This document shows positions 56,583-64,000 of a stretch of DNA of 64,000 nucleotides, piece by piece (the first letter of the stretch is position 1; each line of letters starts with the position of its first letter). Position numbers and translations under genes: made by a program. The DNA comes from Rossellomorea aquimaris TF-12. Lineage in GTDB: Bacteria > Bacillota > Bacilli > Bacillales > Bacillaceae_B. The notes below the pieces were generated by a model. The model did no database searches. It had not been told where the DNA came from and saw only the letters and a list, made by a program, of their open reading frames with translations. Location: positions 1 through 64,000 of the forward strand of contig NZ_LQXM01000022.1 in assembly GCF_001648555.1 (NCBI RefSeq). The letters run 5' to 3'.

Positions 56583-57800
56583 ATGAGTAGTTTTAAAAAG
56601 TTTCTAGGTGATATCGACTTAACAAGGGATCTCAGCTTATTATTATTAATCGGTGGAATGTATTCATTGAGCATTGCTTTATCAAATACCTTTGTGAATA
56701 TATATTTATGGAAGCAATCTGGGGAGTTCATTGATTTAGGAATTTACAATTTAACTGTTGTCATATTTCAGCCGTTAACCTTTATATTAGCTGGAAGATT
56801 GGCAAAGAAAGTGGACAGGGTCATTGTTTTACGTTTTGGAGTGATTTTTTTAGCTCTTTTTTACATATCCGTTTTAGCGTTTGGTGAATCGTCAGAGAAT
56901 TTTCTAGTAGTCTTAGGCGCTTTGCTCGGAATTGGATATGGCTTTTATTGGTTAGCTTTTAATGTGTTAACTTTTGAAATCACAGAACCAGAGACAAGGG
57001 ATTTCTTTAATGGCTTTCTTGGTACATTAACATCTGCTGGTGGGATGATTGGCCCAATACTGGCTGGGTTTATTATTTCAAGATTTGATTCTTTTCAGGG
57101 ATATACTATTGTATTCGGGTTGTCCCTCGCTTTATTCTCAGTTGCCGTTATTTTAAGTTTTTTTCTTAGAAGAAGACCTGCTTCTGGAAGATACTTATTT
57201 TTGAGAATAGTGGAGGAGAGGAATTATAATAAAAACTGGCGATTGATTACAAATGCTCATTTTTTTCAAGGATTAAGAGAAGGAACATTTATCTTTGTAA
57301 TTTCTGTTTTCGTTTTTATCAGCACTGGAAGTGAATTTGCAATTGGTACATTTGGTTTAATTAACTCTGGTATTGCTTTTGTAGGGTACTATATTGCATC
57401 AAGAGTAATTAAAAAAAAGTTTCGCAAACGCGCGATTTTATTAGGTGGGATACTCCTTTATTGTGCTATATTCTTGCTGGTGTTTGACGTTACTTATACG
57501 AAATTGTTATTCTATGCTGGAGTTATTGCAGTTGCCTACCCAATATTATTAGTCCCTTACATCTCTATGACGTATGATGTAATTGGAACAGGATGGAAAG
57601 CAGCTGAAATGAGAATTGAGTACATCGTCGTAAGAGAGATATTCTTAAACTTGGGAAGAATTGTTTCAGTGGTAGCTTTTATCATAGCTGTGACGTATTT
57701 TAATCAAGAAAAAAGCATACCGATCCTTTTGTTAATTTTAGGAGCGGGGCACAGTATCATTTATTTCTTCATTAGAAAAGTAGAGTTACCTTTATCTTAA
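56583..57800 (+). CDS. yqgE: YqgE, major facilitator superfamily transporter
   Basis: An MFS-type membrane protein with about twelve membrane segments and a central charged loop (about 195-225, FLRRRPASGRYLFLRIVEE); 405 aa. The motif-A-like LAGRLAKKVDRVIVLRFG lies between helices 2 and 3. The substrate is unknown. It lies between sodA and pbpA as in B. subtilis. ATG 56583 follows AAAGGGGAG. Confidence 0.88.
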   Translation: MSSFKKFLGDIDLTRDLSLLLLIGGMYSLSIALSNTFVNIYLWKQSGEFIDLGIYNLTVVIFQPLTFILAGRLAKKVDRVIVLRFGVIFLALFYISVLAFGESSENFLVVLGALLGIGYGFYWLAFNVLTFEITEPETRDFFNGFLGTLTSAGGMIGPILAGFIISRFDSFQGYTIVFGLSLALFSVAVILSFFLRRRPASGRYLFLRIVEERNYNKNWRLITNAHFFQGLREGTFIFVISVFVFISTGSEFAIGTFGLINSGIAFVGYYIASRVIKKKFRKRAILLGGILLYCAIFLLVFDVTYTKLLFYAGVIAVAYPILLVPYISMTYDVIGTGWKAAEMRIEYIVVREIFLNLGRIVSVVAFIIAVTYFNQEKSIPILLLILGAGHSIIYFFIRKVELPLS

Positions 57801-57816
57801 AGGAAAAGTATAAATG

Positions 57817-57849
57817 TACAAATAGAGGGAGAAATTCCCTCTATTTGTA
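57817..57849 (+). terminator. Terminator-like hairpin after yqgE
   Basis: A 14-bp perfect stem TACAAATAGAGGGA / TCCCTCTATTTGTA with a 5-nt loop; the following sequence is only moderately T-rich. Confidence 0.7.
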
Positions 57850-57956
57850 TGTTGATTTCTACAAGTCATTGGTAGCTTATTCATTCGTTTTTCTATAAAA
57901 TAAAAATGAATGAAAAAATCGAAATATATTTTTACATAAAGGAAGGATTGGAACGT

Positions 57957-60137
57957 TTGAAGAAAAATAGAAAAAAGAAAAAGACACATGTTCCTGTTCG
58001 GATGAATTTGTTGTTTTTTGCCGTCTTCTTATTATTTTCTCTTCTTGTTCTTAGATTAGGACTTGTTCAAATTGTGAATGGGGAAAGCTATAAAAAAGAA
58101 GTAGAAAGAACAGAGGATGTTGTGGTAAATACGGGAGTACCAAGGGGAAAGATTTATGATCGATTCGGAAATGTAATTGTTGATAATATACCGTTAAATG
58201 CAATTACTTACACTCGTACAACTAATACATCAATAGAAGAAATGTTCGATGTTGCGACAAAGCTTTCAGCCTATATTGAAAAGGACACTAAAGAAGTCAC
58301 AGAGAGAGATAAAAAGGATTACTGGCTACTCAATCATAATAAAGAGGCCGACCAAAAAGTCTCTAAAGAAGAGCTTAAAAAGCTTCAAAACAATGAAAAG
58401 CTTTCAGAAGAAGATGTGAATTCAAAGGTATATCAAATGAAACTAGACCGAATCACAGAAGAGGAGCTATCTTCATTATCAAATAAAGATTTAGAGGTAA
58501 TAGCAATTTATCGAGAATTCTCAAGGGGATATGCACTAAATCCTCAAATTGTTAAAAATGAAGGTGTCACACCTGAGGAATTTGCAGTAGTAAGTGAGCA
58601 TCTTAGTGAGCTTCCAGGAGTGAACACGACAACAGATTGGAAACGTTCTTATGTGTTTAATGATACGTTAAGAACAATTCTTGGAAACGTATCCTCTTCT
58701 CGTGAAGGATTACCCAAGAATTTAGTAGATTCCTATTTAGCTAGAGACTACAATCGGAATGACCGGGTAGGAAAAAGTTATATTGAGTTACAATACGAAG
58801 ATATTCTTCAAGGTCAAAAAGAGCAAATTAAAAATGTAACAAAAGGTGGAAGTGTATTAGAGTCTGTTTTAATTCAAGAAGGTCAACGAGGTAAGGATAT
58901 GGTGTTGACCATTGATATGGAGCTTCAGCGTGAAATCGAAAAAATCATCGAGGAAGAATTACGGAAACAAATTGTAAATCGCCATGAATCACCAAACTTA
59001 GATCGTGCCTTCGTGGTTATGATGGATCCAAATACAGGTGAAATTCTTGCAATGGCTGGAAAACAGTATGTGAAAGATTCTGAAACAGGAAAGTATGAAA
59101 TGAGAGATGCTGCCCTTGGCACATTTACTTCCTCCTATGAAGTGGGATCGGTTGTTAAGGGTGCTACTGTATTGACGGGTTATATGACTGGGAAGTTAAC
59201 TCCAGGAGAAACGCTTGTTGATGAACCGATCATCTTTGGTGATGATCGACCAAAAACTTCTTGGTTTAATCGTTCTGGAAGAATACCGATGACTGATCTA
59301 TTTGCACTTGAGAAATCTTCAAATTCCTATATGTGGAAGATCGCTTTAAGAATAGCTGGTCAAGAGTATGTACCAAAACAAAATATCGTAAATAATCCTG
59401 AAGCGTTCGATATACTGCGAAATCACTATGCTCAATTTGGATTAGGCGTTTCAACAGGAATTGATTTACCAGGAGAATCTTCGGGTTTAATTGGTGATGT
59501 GTCTACTCAAGGGTTGTTACTCGACTTGGCTATTGGACAGTTTGATACGTATACGACGATGCAATTAGCACAGTATGTATCAACAATAGCAAATGATGGA
59601 TATCGTGTTCAGCCTCATATTATGAAAGAAATTCGTGAACCAATTAATGAAAAAGATAGTCTTGGACCTATTTTATTTGAAAAAGAAACGAATGTGTTAA
59701 ATCGTATTGATGCCACTCAATCTCAAATTGAGCATGTACAAAAAGGGTTCTATCGAGTGTATCATTACCCAGAAGGAACAGCTTACCATCAATTCAAAGA
59801 TGCACCATATAATGCAGCTGGAAAATCTGGTACGGCAGAAACTTATGTAGATCGTAAGTTAAATTACAATACAACACTTATTGGATACGCACCATTTGAT
59901 CATCCAGAAGTAGCTTATGCAACTATGGTGCCTTCCTCCCACATACAAGGAAGTGGAATAGCAGATCCTTACGTTAACAAATACATCTCAAAACGAGTCA
60001 TGGATAAATATTTTGAGTTGAAGAAAGAACGAGGGGAAAAAGATAAAGAAAAAGACCCAACATCTATTGAGAAAAAAGTTGAAAATGCCGAAGAGGCAGA
60101 AGAACAACAAGGAGAACAGAGAGAGCAAAACAATTAA
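57957..60137 (+). CDS. pbpA: Penicillin-binding protein 2A, class B transpeptidase
   Basis: A membrane-anchored transpeptidase for cell-wall elongation and rod shape. Basic N-terminus, one membrane helix (about 17-37), dimerisation domain with VPRGKIYDRFG, then the transpeptidase with active-site S398-VV-K401 (EVGSVVKGA), SSN (454-456) and KSGTAETYV; 726 aa with an acidic Gln/Glu tail. TTG 57957 was chosen because AAGGAAGG lies 9 nt upstream; ATG 57906 is in frame but has no ribosome site. It is followed by a strong terminator and pst. Confidence 0.92.
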   Translation: MKKNRKKKKTHVPVRMNLLFFAVFLLFSLLVLRLGLVQIVNGESYKKEVERTEDVVVNTGVPRGKIYDRFGNVIVDNIPLNAITYTRTTNTSIEEMFDVATKLSAYIEKDTKEVTERDKKDYWLLNHNKEADQKVSKEELKKLQNNEKLSEEDVNSKVYQMKLDRITEEELSSLSNKDLEVIAIYREFSRGYALNPQIVKNEGVTPEEFAVVSEHLSELPGVNTTTDWKRSYVFNDTLRTILGNVSSSREGLPKNLVDSYLARDYNRNDRVGKSYIELQYEDILQGQKEQIKNVTKGGSVLESVLIQEGQRGKDMVLTIDMELQREIEKIIEEELRKQIVNRHESPNLDRAFVVMMDPNTGEILAMAGKQYVKDSETGKYEMRDAALGTFTSSYEVGSVVKGATVLTGYMTGKLTPGETLVDEPIIFGDDRPKTSWFNRSGRIPMTDLFALEKSSNSYMWKIALRIAGQEYVPKQNIVNNPEAFDILRNHYAQFGLGVSTGIDLPGESSGLIGDVSTQGLLLDLAIGQFDTYTTMQLAQYVSTIANDGYRVQPHIMKEIREPINEKDSLGPILFEKETNVLNRIDATQSQIEHVQKGFYRVYHYPEGTAYHQFKDAPYNAAGKSGTAETYVDRKLNYNTTLIGYAPFDHPEVAYATMVPSSHIQGSGIADPYVNKYISKRVMDKYFELKKERGEKDKEKDPTSIEKKVENAEEAEEQQGEQREQNN

Positions 60138-60142
60138 CGATA

Positions 60143-60186
60143 AAACTGATTTTAATGAGAACTTCTCATTAAAATCAGTTTTTTTA
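60143..60186 (+). terminator. Terminator after pbpA
   Basis: An 18-bp perfect stem AAACTGATTTTAATGAGA / TCTCATTAAAATCAGTTT around ACT, followed by T residues. Confidence 0.95.
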
Positions 60187-60412
60187 ATACCAGAAAAAAG
60201 ACCTATTTAGTTGAAAAAATGTAATAATCAGGATAGGGTGTCCCTACATTTTCTACAAAAAAGATTAGATTTTATGAAAAAAAGATAATTTTTTTATTTT
60301 TTTTTTGTTTAAGTACATAATTTTAAAAGAATGCACAATACTAGTGTTTATAAGGGTTTAAAAGAAAAAAACACCTTATGGATACGAAGAATAAAATAGA
60401 AAAATGTCGAAT

Positions 60413-60466
60413 TTACAAAACCTTTACAAATGGTTAAAACCCAATTAACACTCATCTATTAATCTA
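60413..60466 (+). promoter_or_regulatory. PhoP box and promoter of the pst operon
   Basis: Four direct hexamers TTTACA (60413), TTTACA (60424), TTAAAA (60435) and TTAACA (60446) stand at exact 11-bp intervals, the Bacillus PhoP box. A -10 box, TATTAA (60458) or TAATCT (60461), follows. Phosphate-starvation induction is strongly implied. The rest of 60187-60412 is AT-rich without other recognised features. Confidence 0.92.
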
Positions 60467-60512
60467 GTACTCGTAGGACAAAACAACCAAGTTTCTTAGG
60501 GGGAATTTAGGA

Positions 60513-61448
60513 ATGAAAAGCTTTAAGTATCTAGCAATGTCAACAATGATTGGTTCAGCACTTCTTTTAGGAGCATGTGGTTCTCAAGGCGGTAACGGAG
60601 AAAATGGAGAACAACTTTCAGGAAATGTAAAAGTAGACGGTTCTTCTACAGTTGCTCCAATCGCAGAAGCTGTTAACGAAGAATACTCTGCAGTTCAACC
60701 AGATGTTAAAGTATCAATCGGTGTATCTGGTTCTGGTGGAGGATTCGAAAAATTCATCGCTGGTGAAACGGATCTTTCAAATGCATCTCGTCCAATTAAA
60801 GATGAAGAAAAACAAAAGCTAGAAGAAGCTGGAATAGATTTCACAGAATTCAAAGTAGCAAATGATGGTTTAACCATCGTTGTGAACAAAGAAAACGACT
60901 GGGCAGAAGACTTAACTGTTGAAGACCTTAGAAAACTTTGGTTAGAAGATGGAAAAACAAAAAAATGGTCTGATATCAACCCTGAATGGCCAGATGAAGA
61001 AGTGAAATTCTACGCTCCTGGTACTGATTCAGGTACGTATGACTATTTCCATGAAGAAATTTTAGAAGAAAAAGATATGGTGAAGAAAAACATTCAGCTT
61101 TCTGAAGATGATAACGTACTGGTACAAGGTGTAACAGGCGACAAAAACGCTATAGGATTCTTTGGATATGCTTATTACCTTGCAAATAAAGATCAACTGA
61201 AAGCTGTGAAAATTGGCGGAGTTGAGCCTAATAACGAAACAATTGAAAGCGGAGAATACACTCCACTATCTCGTCCACTATTCGTTTATGCGAAAAACGA
61301 ATCAATGAAGAATAACGAAGCTGCTTATGATTACATGAAATTTACTCTAGAAAATGCAGGAGAAATGGCTGAAGCTGTTGGATATGTAAAGCTAGAAGAT
61401 AGCATGTATGAAGAAGCATTAACTAAATTAGAAGAACTTAAGAAATAA
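60513..61448 (+). CDS. pstS: Phosphate-binding lipoprotein PstS
   Basis: The extracellular phosphate receptor of the Pst importer. A lipoprotein signal peptide ends in LLLGAC with C22 lipidated. The PBP fold carries VDGSSTVAPIAEAV, GVSGSGGGFEKF, SNASRPIKDEE and YAPGTDSGTYDYF as phosphate-binding segments; 311 aa. ATG 60513 follows TAGGGGGAA. It is the first gene after the PhoP box. Confidence 0.97.
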   Translation: MKSFKYLAMSTMIGSALLLGACGSQGGNGENGEQLSGNVKVDGSSTVAPIAEAVNEEYSAVQPDVKVSIGVSGSGGGFEKFIAGETDLSNASRPIKDEEKQKLEEAGIDFTEFKVANDGLTIVVNKENDWAEDLTVEDLRKLWLEDGKTKKWSDINPEWPDEEVKFYAPGTDSGTYDYFHEEILEEKDMVKKNIQLSEDDNVLVQGVTGDKNAIGFFGYAYYLANKDQLKAVKIGGVEPNNETIESGEYTPLSRPLFVYAKNESMKNNEAAYDYMKFTLENAGEMAEAVGYVKLEDSMYEEALTKLEELKK

Positions 61449-61534
61449 TTAGCTTAGTCAATGTCATGAATAACGGATGAGAAGCGAATATTTGCTTCTC
61501 ATCTTGTCATGTGGATGAAAGGGGTTTACATTTT

Positions 61535-62479
61535 ATGGGTTCAAGTTCGAATAAATCATACTCAGTTTCCGAGATGATTCAACAAAAGAGTAATAAAAAA
61601 CTTACTCATACAACTGAAAAAGCTATACCGTGGATCTTATTTTGTATAGCTGGGGTGTCAGTATTAACAACCATTGGTATCGTCTTTACTCTTATTTTTG
61701 AAACCTTCGAGTTCTTTAATCGAGTATCGTTCTTTGACTTTATTACTGGAACGGAATGGTTTCCTTTCTCCATTCAGAATCCAAGCTACGGAATATTACC
61801 TTTAATCTCTGGTACATTAAAGATCACCGGAATTGCAGTATTAGTAGCCGTACCGATTGGATTGGCATCTGCCATTTATTTGAGTGAGTATGCTACGGAT
61901 CGTTCAAGAAGGTTCATTAAACCGATACTAGAAATCTTAGCTGGAATCCCTACTATTGTTTATGGATTCTTTGCTTTGACATTTGTCACACCAGTATTGA
62001 AAAGTATGATCCCAACTCTTAGCATTTTTAATGCTTTAAGTCCTGGGATTGTTGTAGGAGTTATGATTATCCCGATGATTGCTTCATTATCTGAGGATGC
62101 TATGTCGTCTGTTCCAAATTCCATTCGTGAAGGTGCATTAGCTATTGGAGCGACTAAATTTGAGGTTTCAATGAAAGTTGTGCTTCCAGCGGCTGTTTCA
62201 GGGATTGTGGCATCTGTTGTTCTCGCTATTTCACGTGCAATTGGTGAAACGATGATTGTAACGGTAGCGGCAGGGGCAACACCTAACTTAACTTGGGATG
62301 TTACAGGATCGATTCAGACGATGACTGCTTACATTGTTCAAGTAAGTACAGGAGATGCTGGATATGGAACAACCATTTATTATAGTATCTATGCAGTTGG
62401 TTTCACTCTTTTTGTCTTTACATTAGGAATGAACTTACTTGCTCAATACATCTCTAAGCGCTTCAGAGAGGAGTATTAA
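61535..62479 (+). CDS. pstC: Phosphate ABC transporter permease PstC
   Basis: An inner-membrane subunit of the Pst importer. After a cytosolic N-terminus there are about six membrane segments and the ABC permease loop EGALAIGATKFEVSMKVVLP; 314 aa. ATG 61535 has GAAAGGGG 11 nt upstream; GTG 61511 is in frame but less likely. It lies 86 nt after pstS and 1 nt before pstA. Confidence 0.95.
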   Translation: MGSSSNKSYSVSEMIQQKSNKKLTHTTEKAIPWILFCIAGVSVLTTIGIVFTLIFETFEFFNRVSFFDFITGTEWFPFSIQNPSYGILPLISGTLKITGIAVLVAVPIGLASAIYLSEYATDRSRRFIKPILEILAGIPTIVYGFFALTFVTPVLKSMIPTLSIFNALSPGIVVGVMIIPMIASLSEDAMSSVPNSIREGALAIGATKFEVSMKVVLPAAVSGIVASVVLAISRAIGETMIVTVAAGATPNLTWDVTGSIQTMTAYIVQVSTGDAGYGTTIYYSIYAVGFTLFVFTLGMNLLAQYISKRFREEY

Positions 62480-62480
62480 T

Positions 62481-63359
62481 ATGAAGTATATTAATCAAGA
62501 TATTGTCAATAAAAAGATGTCTTCAAGATTAAATATTAATATGGCATTTAAAGGGATATTTTTAGCTTCAACATTGTTTGGTCTTGTTGTACTGGCTGTA
62601 TTACTTTATCGGGTATTCACTCAAGGAATTGGTTATCTGGATTTGGACTTCCTTATGAATATGGGCTCTAGATTTCCAGAAAAAGCAGGAATTTATGCAG
62701 CCTTTATTGGATCACTATGGTTAATGGGTGTTATTGTTCCAGTTTCATTCATATTAGCTGTTGGAACGGCTATTTATTTGGAAGAGTATGCAAAGCAAAA
62801 CAAAATTAATCAATTTATAAAGATAAATATTTCAAATCTTGCTGGAGTTCCTTCAGTCGTATTCGGTTTACTAGGTCTAACGATTTTTGCTAGAGCCTTT
62901 CACTTAGGTCACAGTGTATTAGCAGCCGGGTTAACAATGAGTTTGTTAATCTTACCTGTCATCATTGTTGCTGCCCAAGAAGCCATTCGTTCTGTTCCGC
63001 GTGATCTTAGAGATGCTTCTTATGGAATGGGAGCAACCAAATGGCAAACCATTATTAGAGTTGTTTTGCCAGCCGCCATACCGGGTATCTTAACAGGAAG
63101 TATATTAGCGTTTTCTCGTGCAATTGGTGAAACCGCACCACTTGTTGTTATTGGTGTACCGACGATTTTATTATTTACACCTGGTTCTATCCTGGATACG
63201 TTTACGGCTCTTCCAATGCAGATTTATGATTGGACGAAGAGACCTCAAGAAGCGTTCCATCATGTAGCTGCTTCAGGAATTATCATCCTGTTAGTGTTAC
63301 TATTATTTATGAATTCAATTGCCGTATTAATTCGTAATAAATTTCAAAATAGATATTAA
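62481..63359 (+). CDS. pstA: Phosphate ABC transporter permease PstA
   Basis: The second permease of the Pst importer, with about six membrane segments and the loop [20 protein letters not shown]; 292 aa. ATG 62481 was chosen because GAGAGGAG lies just upstream; the frame is open 14 codons further into pstC. It is followed 38 nt later by pstB. Confidence 0.95.
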   Translation: MKYINQDIVNKKMSSRLNINMAFKGIFLASTLFGLVVLAVLLYRVFTQGIGYLDLDFLMNMGSRFPEKAGIYAAFIGSLWLMGVIVPVSFILAVGTAIYLEEYAKQNKINQFIKINISNLAGVPSVVFGLLGLTIFARAFHLGHSVLAAGLTMSLLILPVIIVAAQEAIRSVPRDLRDASYGMGATKWQTIIRVVLPAAIPGILTGSILAFSRAIGETAPLVVIGVPTILLFTPGSILDTFTALPMQIYDWTKRPQEAFHHVAASGIIILLVLLLFMNSIAVLIRNKFQNRY

Positions 63360-63397
63360 AGTGTAGAGGGTTTAAATGGATGAAGGAGGCTTTACTA

Positions 63398-64000
63398 ATG
63401 CAAACAACAGTAAAGAAAAACAATAGTACGGTTGACTTAAAAGGAAAAAAAGAACCAGTCTATCAAACGAAGCAACTAAATCTTTGGTATGGTACAAATC
63501 ATGCATTGAAAAATATTGATCTTGATATTATGGAAAATGAAGTTACTGCTATTATTGGACCATCAGGTTGTGGAAAATCGACTTATATTAAAACGTTAAA
63601 TCGAATGATTGAACTGATTCCATCAGTGAAAACTTCAGGAGATATCATCTACCGTGAACGAAATATTTTTGATCGAAACTATCGTGTAGAAGAATTACGT
63701 ACTAAAGTAGGAATGGTGTTCCAAAAACCTAACCCATTTCCTAAGTCGATATATGACAATATTGCATACGGACCACGTATTCATGGTATTAAAAACAAGA
63801 AGATACTTGATGAAATTGTTGAAAAAAGTCTACGTGGAGCAGCTATTTGGGACGAAGTGAAGGATCGATTAAACCAAAATGCTTATAGTCTTTCTGGTGG
63901 ACAGCAACAACGTATCTGTATTGCTCGTTGTCTTGCTATTGAACCTGACGTGATTTTAATGGATGAGCCTACTTCTGCGTTGGATCCTATTTCTACATTA
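63398..64000 (+). CDS. pstB: Phosphate ABC transporter ATP-binding protein PstB (partial)
   Basis: The ATPase of the Pst importer, cut by the window end after 201 codons. Walker [10 protein letters not shown], the Q-loop VFQKPNPFP, signature LSGGQQQR and Walker B VILMDEP are visible. ATG 63398 follows GAAGGAGG. In B. subtilis two pstB genes follow pstA; whether a second exists here cannot be seen. Confidence 0.95.
   Translation, partial: MQTTVKKNNSTVDLKGKKEPVYQTKQLNLWYGTNHALKNIDLDIMENEVTAIIGPSGCGKSTYIKTLNRMIELIPSVKTSGDIIYRERNIFDRNYRVEELRTKVGMVFQKPNPFPKSIYDNIAYGPRIHGIKNKKILDEIVEKSLRGAAIWDEVKDRLNQNAYSLSGGQQQRICIARCLAIEPDVILMDEPTSALDPISTL

Overview
The window is core chromosome of a low-GC, endospore-forming member of the Bacillaceae (Bacillus in the broad sense). 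This rests on three things: a gene order that I recognise as collinear with the Bacillus subtilis lepA-to-pst region, sporulation-linked genes (yqfC, yqfD, yqfZ), and Bacillus-type control signals (CIRCE, T-box, cre, sigma-W, FadR-type, Zur and PhoP-type sites). The species cannot be named from the sequence alone. No rRNA or tRNA gene, CRISPR array, prophage, intact insertion sequence or defence island was seen.

Layout. 0-14.3 kb: lepA, hemW, the heat-shock operon hrcA-grpE-dnaK-dnaJ under CIRCE, the modification genes prmA, rsmE and mtaB, then an inserted sugar pair (GH13 alpha-glucosidase behind two tandem LacI-family operators, and deoC). 14.3-28.2 kb: yqeW (minus strand), rpsU with a long structured leader, yqeY, a sigma-W-type promoter driving nfeD-floA-yqfB, sporulation genes yqfC-yqfD, phoH, pgpH, ybeY, dgkA, an interspersed repeat plus a long palindrome, then cdd, era, yqzL and recO. 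28.3-35.4 kb: a T-box-controlled dimeric glycyl-tRNA synthetase on the minus strand, ccpN (apparently without a standard start codon), yqfL, yqxD, dnaG and sigA. 35.5-45.9 kb: a small membrane protein, an acyl-CoA dehydrogenase with a FadR-like operator, cccA, trmK, yqfO, ispH, the repeat-bearing yqfQ, cshB, nfo, yqfT and yqfU. 46-53.3 kb: a zinc operon (ABC ATPase, permease, zur) with a Zur box, a DUF1499 gene, yqfW, yqfX, ispG, yqfZ, a decayed Spo0E-like pseudogene and yqgB. 53.4-64 kb: a Na/Pi symporter behind PhoP-like repeats, yqgC, sodA, yqgE, pbpA and the pst phosphate-uptake operon behind a textbook PhoP box, cut at the window end within pstB.

How the genes fit together. The window combines macromolecular synthesis (primase, sigma-A, Era, YbeY, LepA, S21), protein quality control, isoprenoid synthesis (ispG, ispH), envelope functions (pbpA, dgkA, floA), and three nutrient modules: phosphate (pst, Na/Pi symporter, yqeW), zinc (znu-zur) and carbon control (ccpN, yqfL, cre-governed glucosidase).

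No clearly new multi-gene system was found. The observations most worth checking are the apparent AUC start of ccpN, the five-hairpin leader of rpsU, a 21-bp tandem repeat that reads as a heptad-repeat peptide, one full and three decayed copies of an interspersed repeat, a 27-bp perfect palindrome, the frameshifted Spo0E-like gene, and PhoP-like repeats before the Na/Pi symporter.
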